A stretch of 28,941 nucleotides of DNA from CAYOVG01 sp964407285 (GTDB lineage: Bacteria; Desulfobacterota; Syntrophobacteria; Syntrophobacterales; Syntrophobacteraceae), in the NCBI GenBank assembly GCA_964407285.1, contig CAYOVG010000037.1:1-28941 (forward strand), given 5' to 3'. Both the position numbers and the translations under genes were made by a program. Below, piece by piece: positions 8,730 to 15,719 of this stretch. The notes beneath the pieces are model-generated. The model did no database searches. It was not told the DNA's origin and worked only from the letters and a program-made list of their open reading frames with translations. Every line of letters begins with the position of its first letter. The stretch's first letter is position 1.

Positions 8730-8745
8730 CTGAAAGAGGTAGTGC

Positions 8746-10806
8746 ATGAGTCCCGGCCAATCAAACACAGCGGCGCCGGACCCGGCGCGGACCGGAATGG
8801 TCCGGGACGCCTGGATCCTGCTCGCCCTGGTCTTAGCCGCGACGGTGACGCAATGGTGGCTGCTCAAACCGCCGGCCTTCAGCGACCAGTTGGATTACTT
8901 CTCCACGGCCGCGGCCTTGCCCGACGTCTCGGCCAGTCACCGGCACCTGCGCATCGGCCTGCTCCTTCCGGTCTGGGCGTTTATACGCATTTTCGGATAC
9001 AGCGAAGCCGCCTATTACGCCTTGCCGTTCCTGAGTCTCACCTTCCTGACGGCCGCGACATATCTTACCGGAAGAATTCTTTTCGGCGCCGCCGTAGGGC
9101 TTCTTTCCGCTTCCCTCATCTTGTTCAACCCCTATGTGCTGTGGGATTCGAGCCATCTGCTTCCCGACGTGCTCGCCACGGCCTGCATCACGTTTGCCGT
9201 TTTCCTGGTGGCCTTGTGCGGGCGACATCGGACGGCCTGGTCCAACAAGCGAATACACGTTCTCCTGGTGCTGGCCGGTGTCTTCCTGGGCTGGTCCTAC
9301 CTGACCCGGGAATTCACGGCCGTCTTCTTTCCCCTGGTGCCCCTTCTCCTCCGGGCCTGCCGCATCCCGTGGCGCGGTCTCCTCTACGTTGGGGCCGGAG
9401 CCCTGGCCCTGTTCGGTTTGGAACTTCTTTGGGGCGCCCTGGTGCACGGAGACGCCTTCACGCGTCTGGATATCCTGACCTCCCGGGGTTCGCGGGGCTT
9501 CGATCCGGCGAAGGCGCGCCGGTTTCGCGAGACGGATCCGTGGAGAATACTGGGACAACTGCCGATCCTCTTTCACCAGCGAAGCGGGGGGATGCTGCAT
9601 GGGGTGCTCTTCGGGTGCGCGCTGTTGGGCCCGCTCTTCTGGATATTCAAGAAAGAAGAACTCAAGAACCGATTTCTCTTTGTCTGGGCCTGGTGCTTCA
9701 CCTGTTATGTTTTCTTTACGCTGATCGGCTTGGCCCCCATCCTGTTCAACCGCCCCCTGTTGCGGATGCACAAGTTCCGCTACTGGCTGCCCATCCTGCC
9801 CGCGGTGTATATCGGAGGCGCGGCGGTGCTCTTGTACGGTTGGAGCCGCCTGAAAGGGATGCCGCGGATTCTTCGGAACACGATGATCCCGTTCCTGATT
9901 CTGGCGCCCATAGCGGCCTACGCTTCCTATCAGGGCATCGGTTCCATCTCCGGTTCGGGAGCATTCCTCAAAAATGGATCCTCCCACTATCGGGAACTGC
10001 GTTCCTTTCTGCGCACCCACGGCTCCCATTGGAGATGGATGTGGACGGACCAAGGCAGTGGGAAAGCCATGTCTCTGGTCGCCCCCATGTACATGAAAGG
10101 TTTTTGGGGGAATCCGTTGTGGGACGGGGAGATTCGGTATCTCAACTCCGGATCGCACTTTTTGGACAGGGAAGCACTGACGGAAGGTCCGGTGCTCGTC
10201 CACCACGAGGTCATCCAGTGGAGAGCACCACGACGAACGGTTCCTGATTACCTCATCATACCCGATTTGCGTTGGAAAAGCGTCTTCCTCAGTTCCAACC
10301 GTCTACTGGTCTTGTACTCCACGGGGGAGATCGGCGAGCCGGAATTGCTGTTCAGGGTAACTCCCGATGACTGGCAAAGTGTGCCTTCGGGCGGAAGATC
10401 CTCCGGGGACGCGAGGATCGAGGGGACCGGAGAGGAGGTGCTGGTGCGCCTGGCTTCCCGGGATCGGTTATACGTGGCGGATCATCGCGGCCAAGAATTG
10501 AACGCCCCCTCGAAAGACCACGGCGTCCATATTCAAGGGGGAATCATTCGGGGGATTTTGAGGGTGTCGGGAGAGAGAAGCCGAATTTCCACAAGAAGTC
10601 TGCGCATCGCGTGTTTCTTTTATGATTCGGAGAACAGCCGCAGGCATCGGATTTGGGCGGGACACCCCGGGGTTTTGTCCGAGGACGGCCGCCTGGCGTT
10701 CATCTGCGCTCCCCCGGATGATAGACCCTATGATCTGCGTATCGGGCTTTACCTGACGGGACCTTTGGAACTCAGTCTGGGCGAAGCTCAAGTGTATGTC
10801 GAATGA
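8746..10806 (+). CDS. GT39-like multi-pass membrane glycosyltransferase
   Basis: A 686-aa protein resembling the PMT/ArnT-type (GT39/GT83, GT-C fold) glycosyltransferases, which use polyprenyl-phosphate sugars on the periplasmic side of the inner membrane. The first membrane helix (~23-40) is followed by an acidic SDQLDYF loop, the place where GT-C enzymes carry their catalytic Asp. About ten to eleven further hydrophobic segments reach to ~residue 400. The remaining ~280 residues are a soluble, beta-rich, probably periplasmic domain without membrane segments (Trp-rich at 425-450); I do not recognise this domain. ATG 8746 has a good ribosome-binding site (AGAGGT, 7 nt away). Its place after the CapK-like gene suggests a role in polymer modification or transfer. 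The acceptor is unknown, and dolichyl-type O-mannosylation or lipid glycosylation remain alternatives. Confidence 0.75.
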   Translation: MSPGQSNTAAPDPARTGMVRDAWILLALVLAATVTQWWLLKPPAFSDQLDYFSTAAALPDVSASHRHLRIGLLLPVWAFIRIFGYSEAAYYALPFLSLTFLTAATYLTGRILFGAAVGLLSASLILFNPYVLWDSSHLLPDVLATACITFAVFLVALCGRHRTAWSNKRIHVLLVLAGVFLGWSYLTREFTAVFFPLVPLLLRACRIPWRGLLYVGAGALALFGLELLWGALVHGDAFTRLDILTSRGSRGFDPAKARRFRETDPWRILGQLPILFHQRSGGMLHGVLFGCALLGPLFWIFKKEELKNRFLFVWAWCFTCYVFFTLIGLAPILFNRPLLRMHKFRYWLPILPAVYIGGAAVLLYGWSRLKGMPRILRNTMIPFLILAPIAAYASYQGIGSISGSGAFLKNGSSHYRELRSFLRTHGSHWRWMWTDQGSGKAMSLVAPMYMKGFWGNPLWDGEIRYLNSGSHFLDREALTEGPVLVHHEVIQWRAPRRTVPDYLIIPDLRWKSVFLSSNRLLVLYSTGEIGEPELLFRVTPDDWQSVPSGGRSSGDARIEGTGEEVLVRLASRDRLYVADHRGQELNAPSKDHGVHIQGGIIRGILRVSGERSRISTRSLRIACFFYDSENSRRHRIWAGHPGVLSEDGRLAFICAPPDDRPYDLRIGLYLTGPLELSLGEAQVYVE

Positions 10807-10814
10807 CCCGGCCC

Positions 10815-10845
10815 GACGGCTAACGCGGCAAGGAATTCAGCCGTC
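10815..10845 (+). terminator. Stem-loop after the GT39-like gene
   Basis: GACGGCT at 10815-10821 pairs with AGCCGTC at 10839-10845 across a 17-nt loop, 9 nt after the GT39-like stop. There is no T-tract, so this is at best a weak or Rho-assisted terminator or an mRNA 3'-end stabiliser. Confidence 0.3.
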
Positions 10846-10884
10846 AGCGAACGGGCGCCTGTCCAGCCACATTCGAGGTGCGGC

Positions 10885-12414
10885 ATGCTGTCCAAAATTC
10901 TGAGTTCCGCCATCCTGGGAATCGATGCCTACCTCGTGGAGGTGGAAGTGGACATCGCCCGCGGCCTGCCCGCCTTCTCCACCGTGGGTCTGGCCGAGGG
11001 GGCCGTCAAGGAAAGCAAGGACCGCGTCAAGGCCGCCGTCAAAAACGCGGGCTACTTCTTCCCCCTGGATCGCATTACCGTCAACCTGGCTCCCGCGGAC
11101 CGCAGGAAAGAAGGGTCCGGCTTCGACCTGCCCATCGCTTTGGGGATTTTGGCCGCCGCCGGATCCATGAGTTCCGACCGCTCGGCCGACTACCTCGTCA
11201 CGGGGGAACTATCCCTGGACGCCCGCATCAAGCGGGTGCGCGGCGTCCTGCCCATCACCATCGAGGCCCGAAGCCGCGGTCTCAAGGGGGTCATCGTTCC
11301 CCGGGAAAACGCGCCCGAGGCCGCCGTGGTCCGGGGTATCGAAGTGTACGGCGCGGAAACCCTGTCCGAAGTGGTGGAATTCATGAACGGCCGGCCCGTA
11401 CTGGAACCGGCGGAGCACCGCGCCCTGGAATCCTCCGCCGGGGATCAGCCCCTCCCGCTGGACTTCAACGAGGTCAAAGGCCAGGAGCAGGCCAAACGGG
11501 CCCTGGAAATCGCCGCGGCGGGCGGTCACAACGTCATCATGGTGGGTCCTCCCGGGTCGGGAAAAACCATGCTGGCCAAACGGATTCCCACCATTCTCCC
11601 CACGTTGTCCTTCGAGGAATCCCTGGAATGCTCCAAGATCTACAGCGTTACGGGGCTCCTCCCCGACGGCGGCGGACTGGTGTCCCGGCGGCCCTTCCGG
11701 TCCCCTCACCACACCATCTCGGACGCGGGTCTCATCGGCGGCGGCGTGATTCCGAAGCCCGGCGAGGTGAGCCTGGCCCATCACGGCGTGCTGTTTCTGG
11801 ACGAATTGCCCGAGTTCAAGAAGAACGTGCTCGAAGTGCTCCGGCAGCCTCTGGAAGACGGCGTGGTAACCATCGCTCGGGCCTCCACCAGCCTAACCTA
11901 CCCGGCCCGTTTCATGCTGGTGGCCGCCATGAACCCCTGCCCATGCGGGTATCTCGGGGATCCCCGGCACGCCTGCACATGCCCTTCCACCGCCGTGGAC
12001 CGATACCGGTCCCGCATCTCGGGTCCCCTGCTGGACCGCATCGACATCCAGATCCAGGTACCCGCGGTGCGGTACCAGGACCTGAGTTCGGATACGTCCG
12101 GGGCGCCCTCCGCCGACATACGCAGTCGAGTGGAGAGCACCCGGCGGATGCAACGGGATCGCTTCACGGGACTGCCCGTGTACTGCAACGCCCAGATGTC
12201 CAGCCGCCTGCTCCAGAAATGCTGCGGCCTGGAACCCTCGGCACGCTCCCTTCTGGAAACGGCCATGGAACGGCTGGGGCTTTCGGCCCGGGGCTACGCC
12301 CGGATTCTCAAGATCGCCCGCACCATCGCGGACATGGAAGCCTCGGAGCGGATCCAGGCGGCCCACCTGGCCGAGGCCATCCAGTACCGCAGCCTGGACC
12401 GCCGGAGCCGGTGA
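10885..12414 (+). CDS. comM: YifB/ComM-family AAA+ ATPase (Mg-chelatase-like)
   Basis: A 509-aa, full-length member of the YifB/ComM family. ComM of naturally transformable bacteria is a hexameric helicase that promotes branch migration during integration of incoming DNA; the family is also widespread in non-transformable species. Residues 1-~170 are the N-terminal ChlI-like domain (FSTVGLAEGAVKESKDRVKAA). The AAA+ core starts near 190: Walker A GPPGSGKT at 221-228, Walker B GVLFLDELPEF near 305-315. A four-Cys CPCGYLGDP...CTC segment typical of this family precedes sensor 1. The C-terminal lid domain (~400-500) contains RGYARILKIARTIADM. ATG 10885 has GAGGT 7 nt upstream. The gene is unrelated in function to the polysaccharide genes and probably starts a separate unit. 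The symbol rests on family similarity only. Confidence 0.92.
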   Translation: MLSKILSSAILGIDAYLVEVEVDIARGLPAFSTVGLAEGAVKESKDRVKAAVKNAGYFFPLDRITVNLAPADRRKEGSGFDLPIALGILAAAGSMSSDRSADYLVTGELSLDARIKRVRGVLPITIEARSRGLKGVIVPRENAPEAAVVRGIEVYGAETLSEVVEFMNGRPVLEPAEHRALESSAGDQPLPLDFNEVKGQEQAKRALEIAAAGGHNVIMVGPPGSGKTMLAKRIPTILPTLSFEESLECSKIYSVTGLLPDGGGLVSRRPFRSPHHTISDAGLIGGGVIPKPGEVSLAHHGVLFLDELPEFKKNVLEVLRQPLEDGVVTIARASTSLTYPARFMLVAAMNPCPCGYLGDPRHACTCPSTAVDRYRSRISGPLLDRIDIQIQVPAVRYQDLSSDTSGAPSADIRSRVESTRRMQRDRFTGLPVYCNAQMSSRLLQKCCGLEPSARSLLETAMERLGLSARGYARILKIARTIADMEASERIQAAHLAEAIQYRSLDRRSR

Positions 12415-12514
12415 CGGGATCATGCCCCTGGGATCACGCCAGGAAAGATGGACACGGCTTTTTCTCGCTCAATGGCGGCTCCGGCAATCTCCCCTTCCCC
12501 ATCCGTTCTCCGGA

Positions 12515-12543
12515 TTGTTTTCCCCGAACCCGGTGCTTATGCT
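12515..12543 (+). promoter_or_regulatory. Sigma-70 promoter for the small secreted protein gene
   Basis: TTGTTT at 12515-12520 and TATGCT at 12538-12543 are separated by 17 bp, giving a predicted start near 12550 and a ~55-nt leader before ATG 12607. The placement in the gap after the AAA+ gene supports independent expression. Confidence 0.55.
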
Positions 12544-12555
12544 ACAGTAGCCAGT

Positions 12556-12588
12556 GTGCTTCCGAGGATCCGAACCTCTCCGAAGCAC
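12556..12588 (+). promoter_or_regulatory. 5'-leader stem-loop of the small secreted protein gene
   Basis: GTGCTTC (12556-12562) pairs with GAAGCAC (12582-12588), and inside it GAGG pairs with CCTC, leaving a small internal loop. It begins only ~6 nt after the predicted transcription start and ends 18 nt before the ATG, just upstream of the ribosome-binding site (GGAAGGGAG). Such a 5' hairpin could stabilise the mRNA or modulate translation. Confidence 0.45.
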
Positions 12589-12606
12589 GGCGGAAGGGAG
12601 ACTGTT

Positions 12607-12906
12607 ATGAGACATTCAAGGTTTGTCCGGATATGGGTTTTGGGAGAGATCCTGCTTTTAATTACGGTGTGGGGTATGGGAGCACCCCGTGCGGCGGCCG
12701 ACGATCGAGACCCCATTACGGGAGCGGCGCTTCCGGGTTGTTGCTGGATGCACGGTACCGGCGACTCGGTGGAAATCACGGATATCTTCACGGGGCGTAT
12801 CCTACGGAAGCCCCTGGTGCGCACCGAAACCCAGGCGGGTTGGATCGACCCGCGGACGGGTGCGCGTATCGGTACTCAGAGGGTGGCCGAGAGCGAATGC
12901 CGATAG
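12607..12906 (+). CDS. Small secreted protein with D-x-x-T-G repeats
   Basis: A 99-aa protein of no family I recognise. Residues 1-~31 form a signal peptide: RHSRFVR, then a hydrophobic stretch and an APRAAA-DD cleavage region, so it should be exported. The mature ~68 residues contain three similar short units, DPITGAAL, DIFTGRIL and DPRTGARI, of the form D-x-x-T-G-x-x-(L/I), like minimal plectin-type or structural repeats. Three Cys are present (adjacent Cys in PGCCWMHG and one at the end, ESECR), so a disulphide is possible. ATG 12607 is chosen over in-frame upstream starts (to 12448) because it has GGAAGGGAG at good distance and begins the signal peptide. It has its own promoter and leader hairpin, and ends 16 bp before repeat copy 3. 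Confidence 0.7.
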   Translation: MRHSRFVRIWVLGEILLLITVWGMGAPRAAADDRDPITGAALPGCCWMHGTGDSVEITDIFTGRILRKPLVRTETQAGWIDPRTGARIGTQRVAESECR

Positions 12907-12922
12907 TGTGAATAGACCCTAT

Positions 12923-13072
12923 CAGGTCGTTGAAAAACCGTATTTCGGGCAGGCTGGTGAAAAACGATGAGATGCAAGGCGCGCGAATCCTGAGGAATGA
13001 GGCGTACAACCAGTACGCCGCAATGTCGAAGGATGAAGCGCAACACAGCAGATCGCGTTTTTCAACTGCCTG
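12923..13072 (+). repeat. 150-bp imperfect palindromic repeat, copy 3
   Basis: Third copy of the element at 6959 and 8568, same orientation. Ends are CAGGTCGTTGAAAAAC and, reverse-complemented, CAGGCAGTTGAAAAAC (14 of 16 match). It has the same central hairpin GGCGTAC-AACCA-GTACGCC and the same length as copy 1. It lies between two converging genes. The rest of the gap to thiC (13073-13294) shows no gene and no convincing terminator. Confidence 0.85.
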
Positions 13073-13294
13073 CCAAAAAGATATAAGCCCGACATCGATG
13101 GTCCAGAACCCGAAGGCCTGGGTCAATGCCGGGCAGGATTTACAACACCGCCTTTGCAGATAGCAGAAGCGCCCGGGACAACAATGCCAAGAAATTTTTG
13201 ACAACAGAAGTTTCTACGCAGGGATTTGCGCGTACCTATCGGACGGCTTCCCCCCTGTATCCCGTGAACGTGCGCCCCTTCCACACCCCGGTTT

Positions 13295-14602
13295 TCAGCT
13301 GCAGCCCCGAACCTCCGGTTTGTTGAAATACTCCCGCACGATCTTGATGGCGCAGTAAGGGCCGCACATGGTGCAGGCTTCCTCCTCGGACTTGGGCACG
13401 CTTCCCTCCCGGTAGGCCCGGGCCTTCCTCGTGTCCAGCGAAAGGGCGATCTGGGCGTCCCAGTCCAGCTTTTTTCGGGCCTGGGCCATGGCCAAGTCCG
13501 TGGCCCAGGCTTTTTTGTTTCCTTTGGCGATATCCGCCGCATGGGCGGCGATCTTGGCGGCAATCACTCCTTCTCGCACGTCGTCCACGCCGGGAAGCGC
13601 CAAATGCTCCGCAGGCGTCACATAACACAGGAAGTCCGCTCCCGCCATGCCGGCCAGGGCGCCGCCGATAGCACAGGCGATGTGGTCGTGCCCCGCGGCG
13701 ATATCCGTCACCAGCGGTCCCAGTACGTAGAACGGCGCTCCGGAACACAGGCTTTTCTGCAGCTCGATATTCGTTTGAATCTGGTTCAACGGAACGTGGC
13801 CCGGCCCTTCGATCATGACCTGCACGTTCCTCTCCCATGCCCGATGAGCCAGTTCCCCCAGCGTGATCAGTTCCTCCACCTGGGCTCGATCCGTGGCGTC
13901 CGCCAGGCATCCGGGACGCAATCCGTCCCCGAGGCTCAGGGTTACGTCGTGTTCATAGGCGATATCCAGCAATCGGTCATACTGGGCGAACAACGGGTTC
14001 TCCTGGTCGTGATACAGCATCCAGGTGGCCAAGAAAGCGCCTCCACGGCTCACGATATCGGTTACCCGTCTCTGCGAACGCAACCGGCTCAACGCCTGTA
14101 AGGTCACACCGCAGTGAACCGTGACGAAGTCCACCCCTTCCCGGGCCTGTTGCTCGATGATCTCGAACAGGCGGTCCGGGTCGATATGGATGACTCCCTG
14201 ACCGCCGCGCACCGTCTCGATGGCGGCCTGGTAGATGGGTACGGTTCCCAAGGGAATGGGGGTCGCTTCGAGTATTTGGGTTCGGATGAAATCGATGTCC
14301 CCGCCGGTGCTCAGATCCATCACGGCGTCGGCCCCGGCCTCGACGGAAGCCCGGAGTTTGGCCAACTCCACCTCCAGGTCCGCATGGTCCGAAGAGGTGC
14401 CTATATTGGCGTTTACCTTGATGGACATCCCCTTTCCGATTCCCTTCAGTTGGGGCTTCCGGCGGTTCCGGTTGGCGGGGATGACCGCATGTCCCTGGGC
14501 GATGAGAGCCATGAGTTCGTCCGGCCGGATGTCTTCCGCCTCTGAGACGATGCGCATTTCCTCGCTCAAAATCCCCTTTCGCGCCATCTCGATCTGTGTC
14601 AT
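13295..14602 (-). CDS. thiC: Phosphomethylpyrimidine synthase ThiC
   Basis: Radical-SAM enzyme of thiamine biosynthesis that rearranges aminoimidazole ribotide into hydroxymethylpyrimidine phosphate. The 435-aa length matches the short ThiC type, which lacks the N-terminal extension of the ~630-aa E. coli enzyme. Visible signatures are IKVNANIGTSSD, GADAVMDLSTGGDID, VHCGVT, SRGGAF, LSLGDGLRPGC, VMIEGPGHVPL and YVTPAEHLALP. The cluster-binding C-terminus has CTMCGPYC (Cys410, Cys413, Cys417), which is C-x2-C-x3-C, one residue shorter than the C-x2-C-x4-C of the E. coli enzyme. The related anaerobic hydroxybenzimidazole synthase BzaF is the main alternative, but the upstream TPP riboswitch argues for ThiC. 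ATG 14602 follows GGAGGG by 4 nt. It is monocistronic here. Confidence 0.95.
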   Translation of the reverse strand: MTQIEMARKGILSEEMRIVSEAEDIRPDELMALIAQGHAVIPANRNRRKPQLKGIGKGMSIKVNANIGTSSDHADLEVELAKLRASVEAGADAVMDLSTGGDIDFIRTQILEATPIPLGTVPIYQAAIETVRGGQGVIHIDPDRLFEIIEQQAREGVDFVTVHCGVTLQALSRLRSQRRVTDIVSRGGAFLATWMLYHDQENPLFAQYDRLLDIAYEHDVTLSLGDGLRPGCLADATDRAQVEELITLGELAHRAWERNVQVMIEGPGHVPLNQIQTNIELQKSLCSGAPFYVLGPLVTDIAAGHDHIACAIGGALAGMAGADFLCYVTPAEHLALPGVDDVREGVIAAKIAAHAADIAKGNKKAWATDLAMAQARKKLDWDAQIALSLDTRKARAYREGSVPKSEEEACTMCGPYCAIKIVREYFNKPEVRGCS

Positions 14603-14831
14603 GTTCCCTCCGTTGGTTGAAAATTGGGTTCGGTCCGTATCCGGACTCCGGTGAAGGAACGATACTGAGTCGGAAGTGGCTTCCCACGACGTGTTTGCGT
14701 TCCTTCACGCGGAATGCAGGGGACAGGGTCGAACTGAGGGACCGGACGCGCCGACGCCGGAAACCACCCGAGGGGGAAAGGGGGGGTTCCTTCAGCCGGT
14801 TTTCGTCCCGGGGGACAAGATCCGCACCACC

Positions 14832-14866
14832 GGAACTTCATGGGTGGCGACTTCCCATGAAACTCC
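14832..14866 (-). promoter_or_regulatory. Leader hairpin between TPP aptamer and thiC
   Basis: A 13-bp stem: GGAGTTTCATGGG pairs with CCCATGAAGTTCC on the minus strand (two G-U pairs, the rest Watson-Crick) with a 9-nt loop. It lies ~80 nt after the aptamer in the unusually long (~350 nt) thiC leader. No U-run follows it, so it is not a classical intrinsic terminator. It could be part of the riboswitch expression platform or simply a stable leader structure. Elsewhere in 14603-14947 I see no gene. Confidence 0.45.
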
Positions 14867-14947
14867 CGCCGGCACTAGCGCATGGACAGGTAAGACCTCG
14901 AAGGCGGACACTCGAAACACATTTTCCAAAGTGGTCGCGATCACTGC

Positions 14948-15021
14948 TTTCCCTACGCCGGTATTATCCGGATCAGGTCCAAAGGGTTGCCGACATATCG
15001 ACTCTCAGCCTCTGCACCCCT
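14948..15021 (-). promoter_or_regulatory. TPP riboswitch (THI-box)
   Basis: Read on the minus strand, the aptamer has all conserved parts in order: GGGGTGC, GCTGAGA, ACCCTTTGGACCTGATC, then CGGATAATACCGGCGTAGGGA. This is a textbook thiamine-pyrophosphate aptamer, which binds TPP and lowers expression of thiamine genes when the cofactor is plentiful. It controls thiC, whose ATG is 345 nt downstream. The control step (transcription or translation) is not evident, because no obvious terminator follows the aptamer. Confidence 0.96.
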
Positions 15022-15033
15022 AAGCTGGGATTT

Positions 15034-15062
15034 ACTATACTACCACAGCCCACGTACGTCAA
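15034..15062 (-). promoter_or_regulatory. Sigma-70 promoter of thiC
   Basis: TTGACG (minus strand, 15062-15057) and TATAGT (15039-15034) are separated by exactly 17 bp. The predicted start near 15027 falls about 7 nt before the first conserved bases of the TPP aptamer, so the transcript begins essentially with the riboswitch. Confidence 0.8.
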
Positions 15063-15071
15063 GCATGTGTG

Positions 15072-15093
15072 CGGCGTGTGTTCGGCGTGTGTT
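15072..15093. repeat. Perfect 11-bp tandem duplication upstream of the thiC promoter
   Basis: CGGCGTGTGTT occurs twice in a row (15072-15082 and 15083-15093), preceded by a related GTGTG. It starts 10 bp upstream of the thiC -35 box, so an 11-bp, about one-turn period could mark a protein-binding site. The remaining gap to 15293 contains no gene and no clear terminator for the pilus operon. Confidence 0.5.
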
Positions 15094-15293
15094 TGATAGG
15101 GCGCAAGGCGGCCGTGCGCAAACGTGCAGGGATGGAAGGATCGACATGACCCGTTCAGGTATCCTAATCCGAGTTCAGTGGCGGCTTGTGGTCATAGTTC
15201 GTCACCGCCCGCCGTCCGGAGCATGTCTCATGAAAGAACAAGGCATGGTGTCGGGCCCGGCGGGTCTCTGTCCGGGTTCTCCTGCGCGGGTAC

Positions 15294-15614
15294 TCATTGC
15301 TTGGAAACGGGGTCACCGAGAAGAACTCCTCCCGTCTCCGGTTTCGACTGTTCTTGTCCGAACTCGTCTCTGTATTTCCGATACACCTTTTCACCAATAT
15401 CACCGGGATATCCTTCAACGGGATTCCCATCAACCGGTGCATCGGGGTTGATCACCTGAGCCGTGAAGACCGCCTTCAGGTAGCTTTGAAACGCCGTATT
15501 GGTATCGGCGGCGTGTTGCTCGGGAGTCGCGCCACACCCGAGACCTCCGAGGCAGACACATGCGAGCATCACATTCAGAGCCGTCCCCATCATGACCAAC
15601 GGGCGCTTTTTCAT
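15294..15614 (-). CDS. Small predicted lipoprotein, last gene of the Tad island
   Basis: A 106-aa protein of no family I recognise. It begins with a lipoprotein signal: MKKR, a hydrophobic run, and a lipobox LGGLGC with the modified Cys at about residue 27, so it should be anchored in the outer or inner membrane. The mature ~80 residues are hydrophilic and Pro/Gly-rich towards the end, with a possible amphipathic segment (EQHAADTNTAFQSYLKAVF). ATG 15614 has AGGAGG 9 nt upstream, a strong ribosome-binding site. It lies 105 bp after tadG on the same strand with no terminator seen between, so it probably belongs to the pilus operon, perhaps as an assembly or secretin accessory. That role is inference from position. 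Confidence 0.65.
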   Translation of the reverse strand: MKKRPLVMMGTALNVMLACVCLGGLGCGATPEQHAADTNTAFQSYLKAVFTAQVINPDAPVDGNPVEGYPGDIGEKVYRKYRDEFGQEQSKPETGGVLLGDPVSKQ

Positions 15615-15719
15615 TTATCGATGCCTCCTATACTTCCCCATACGATTCCCTCACGCGATTGCTCCGGGCGGTTCGGAACATGTTGCGGCGGTGGTAAAGC
15701 CGACGGTCGAATCCAGGAT

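Noticed and set aside
8359..8733. Small ORFs running through the repeats (8359-8733 and 12930-13163) that share a DEMQGARILRNEAYN segment
   Set aside because: The shared peptide is just the translation of the palindromic repeat; the flanking parts differ and have no start signals. I treat them as repeat artefacts.
8742..10247. Long frames over the GT39-like gene: 501 codons on + (8742-10247) and 457 codons on - (8833-10206)
   Set aside because: Arg/Pro/Gly/Gln-rich translations without domains; the 686-aa frame has membrane helices and a proper ribosome-binding site.
10878..12911. A 677-codon + frame over the YifB/ComM gene
   Set aside because: The translation is Arg/Gly/Pro/His-rich nonsense; the 509-aa frame contains complete AAA+ motifs.
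6959..13072. CRISPR array or composite transposon made by the three repeats
   Set aside because: Only three copies, kilobases apart, each ~150 bp, with no regular spacers, cas genes, transposase or target duplication seen.
13295..14602. BzaF-type hydroxybenzimidazole synthase instead of ThiC
   Set aside because: The families are close in length and motifs, but the perfect TPP riboswitch upstream, rather than a cobalamin riboswitch or other bza genes, supports ThiC.
14837..14866. Intrinsic terminator in the thiC leader
   Set aside because: The 13-bp hairpin is real but followed by GGTGGTGCGG on the transcribed strand, not by a U-run, so I list it only as a leader hairpin.
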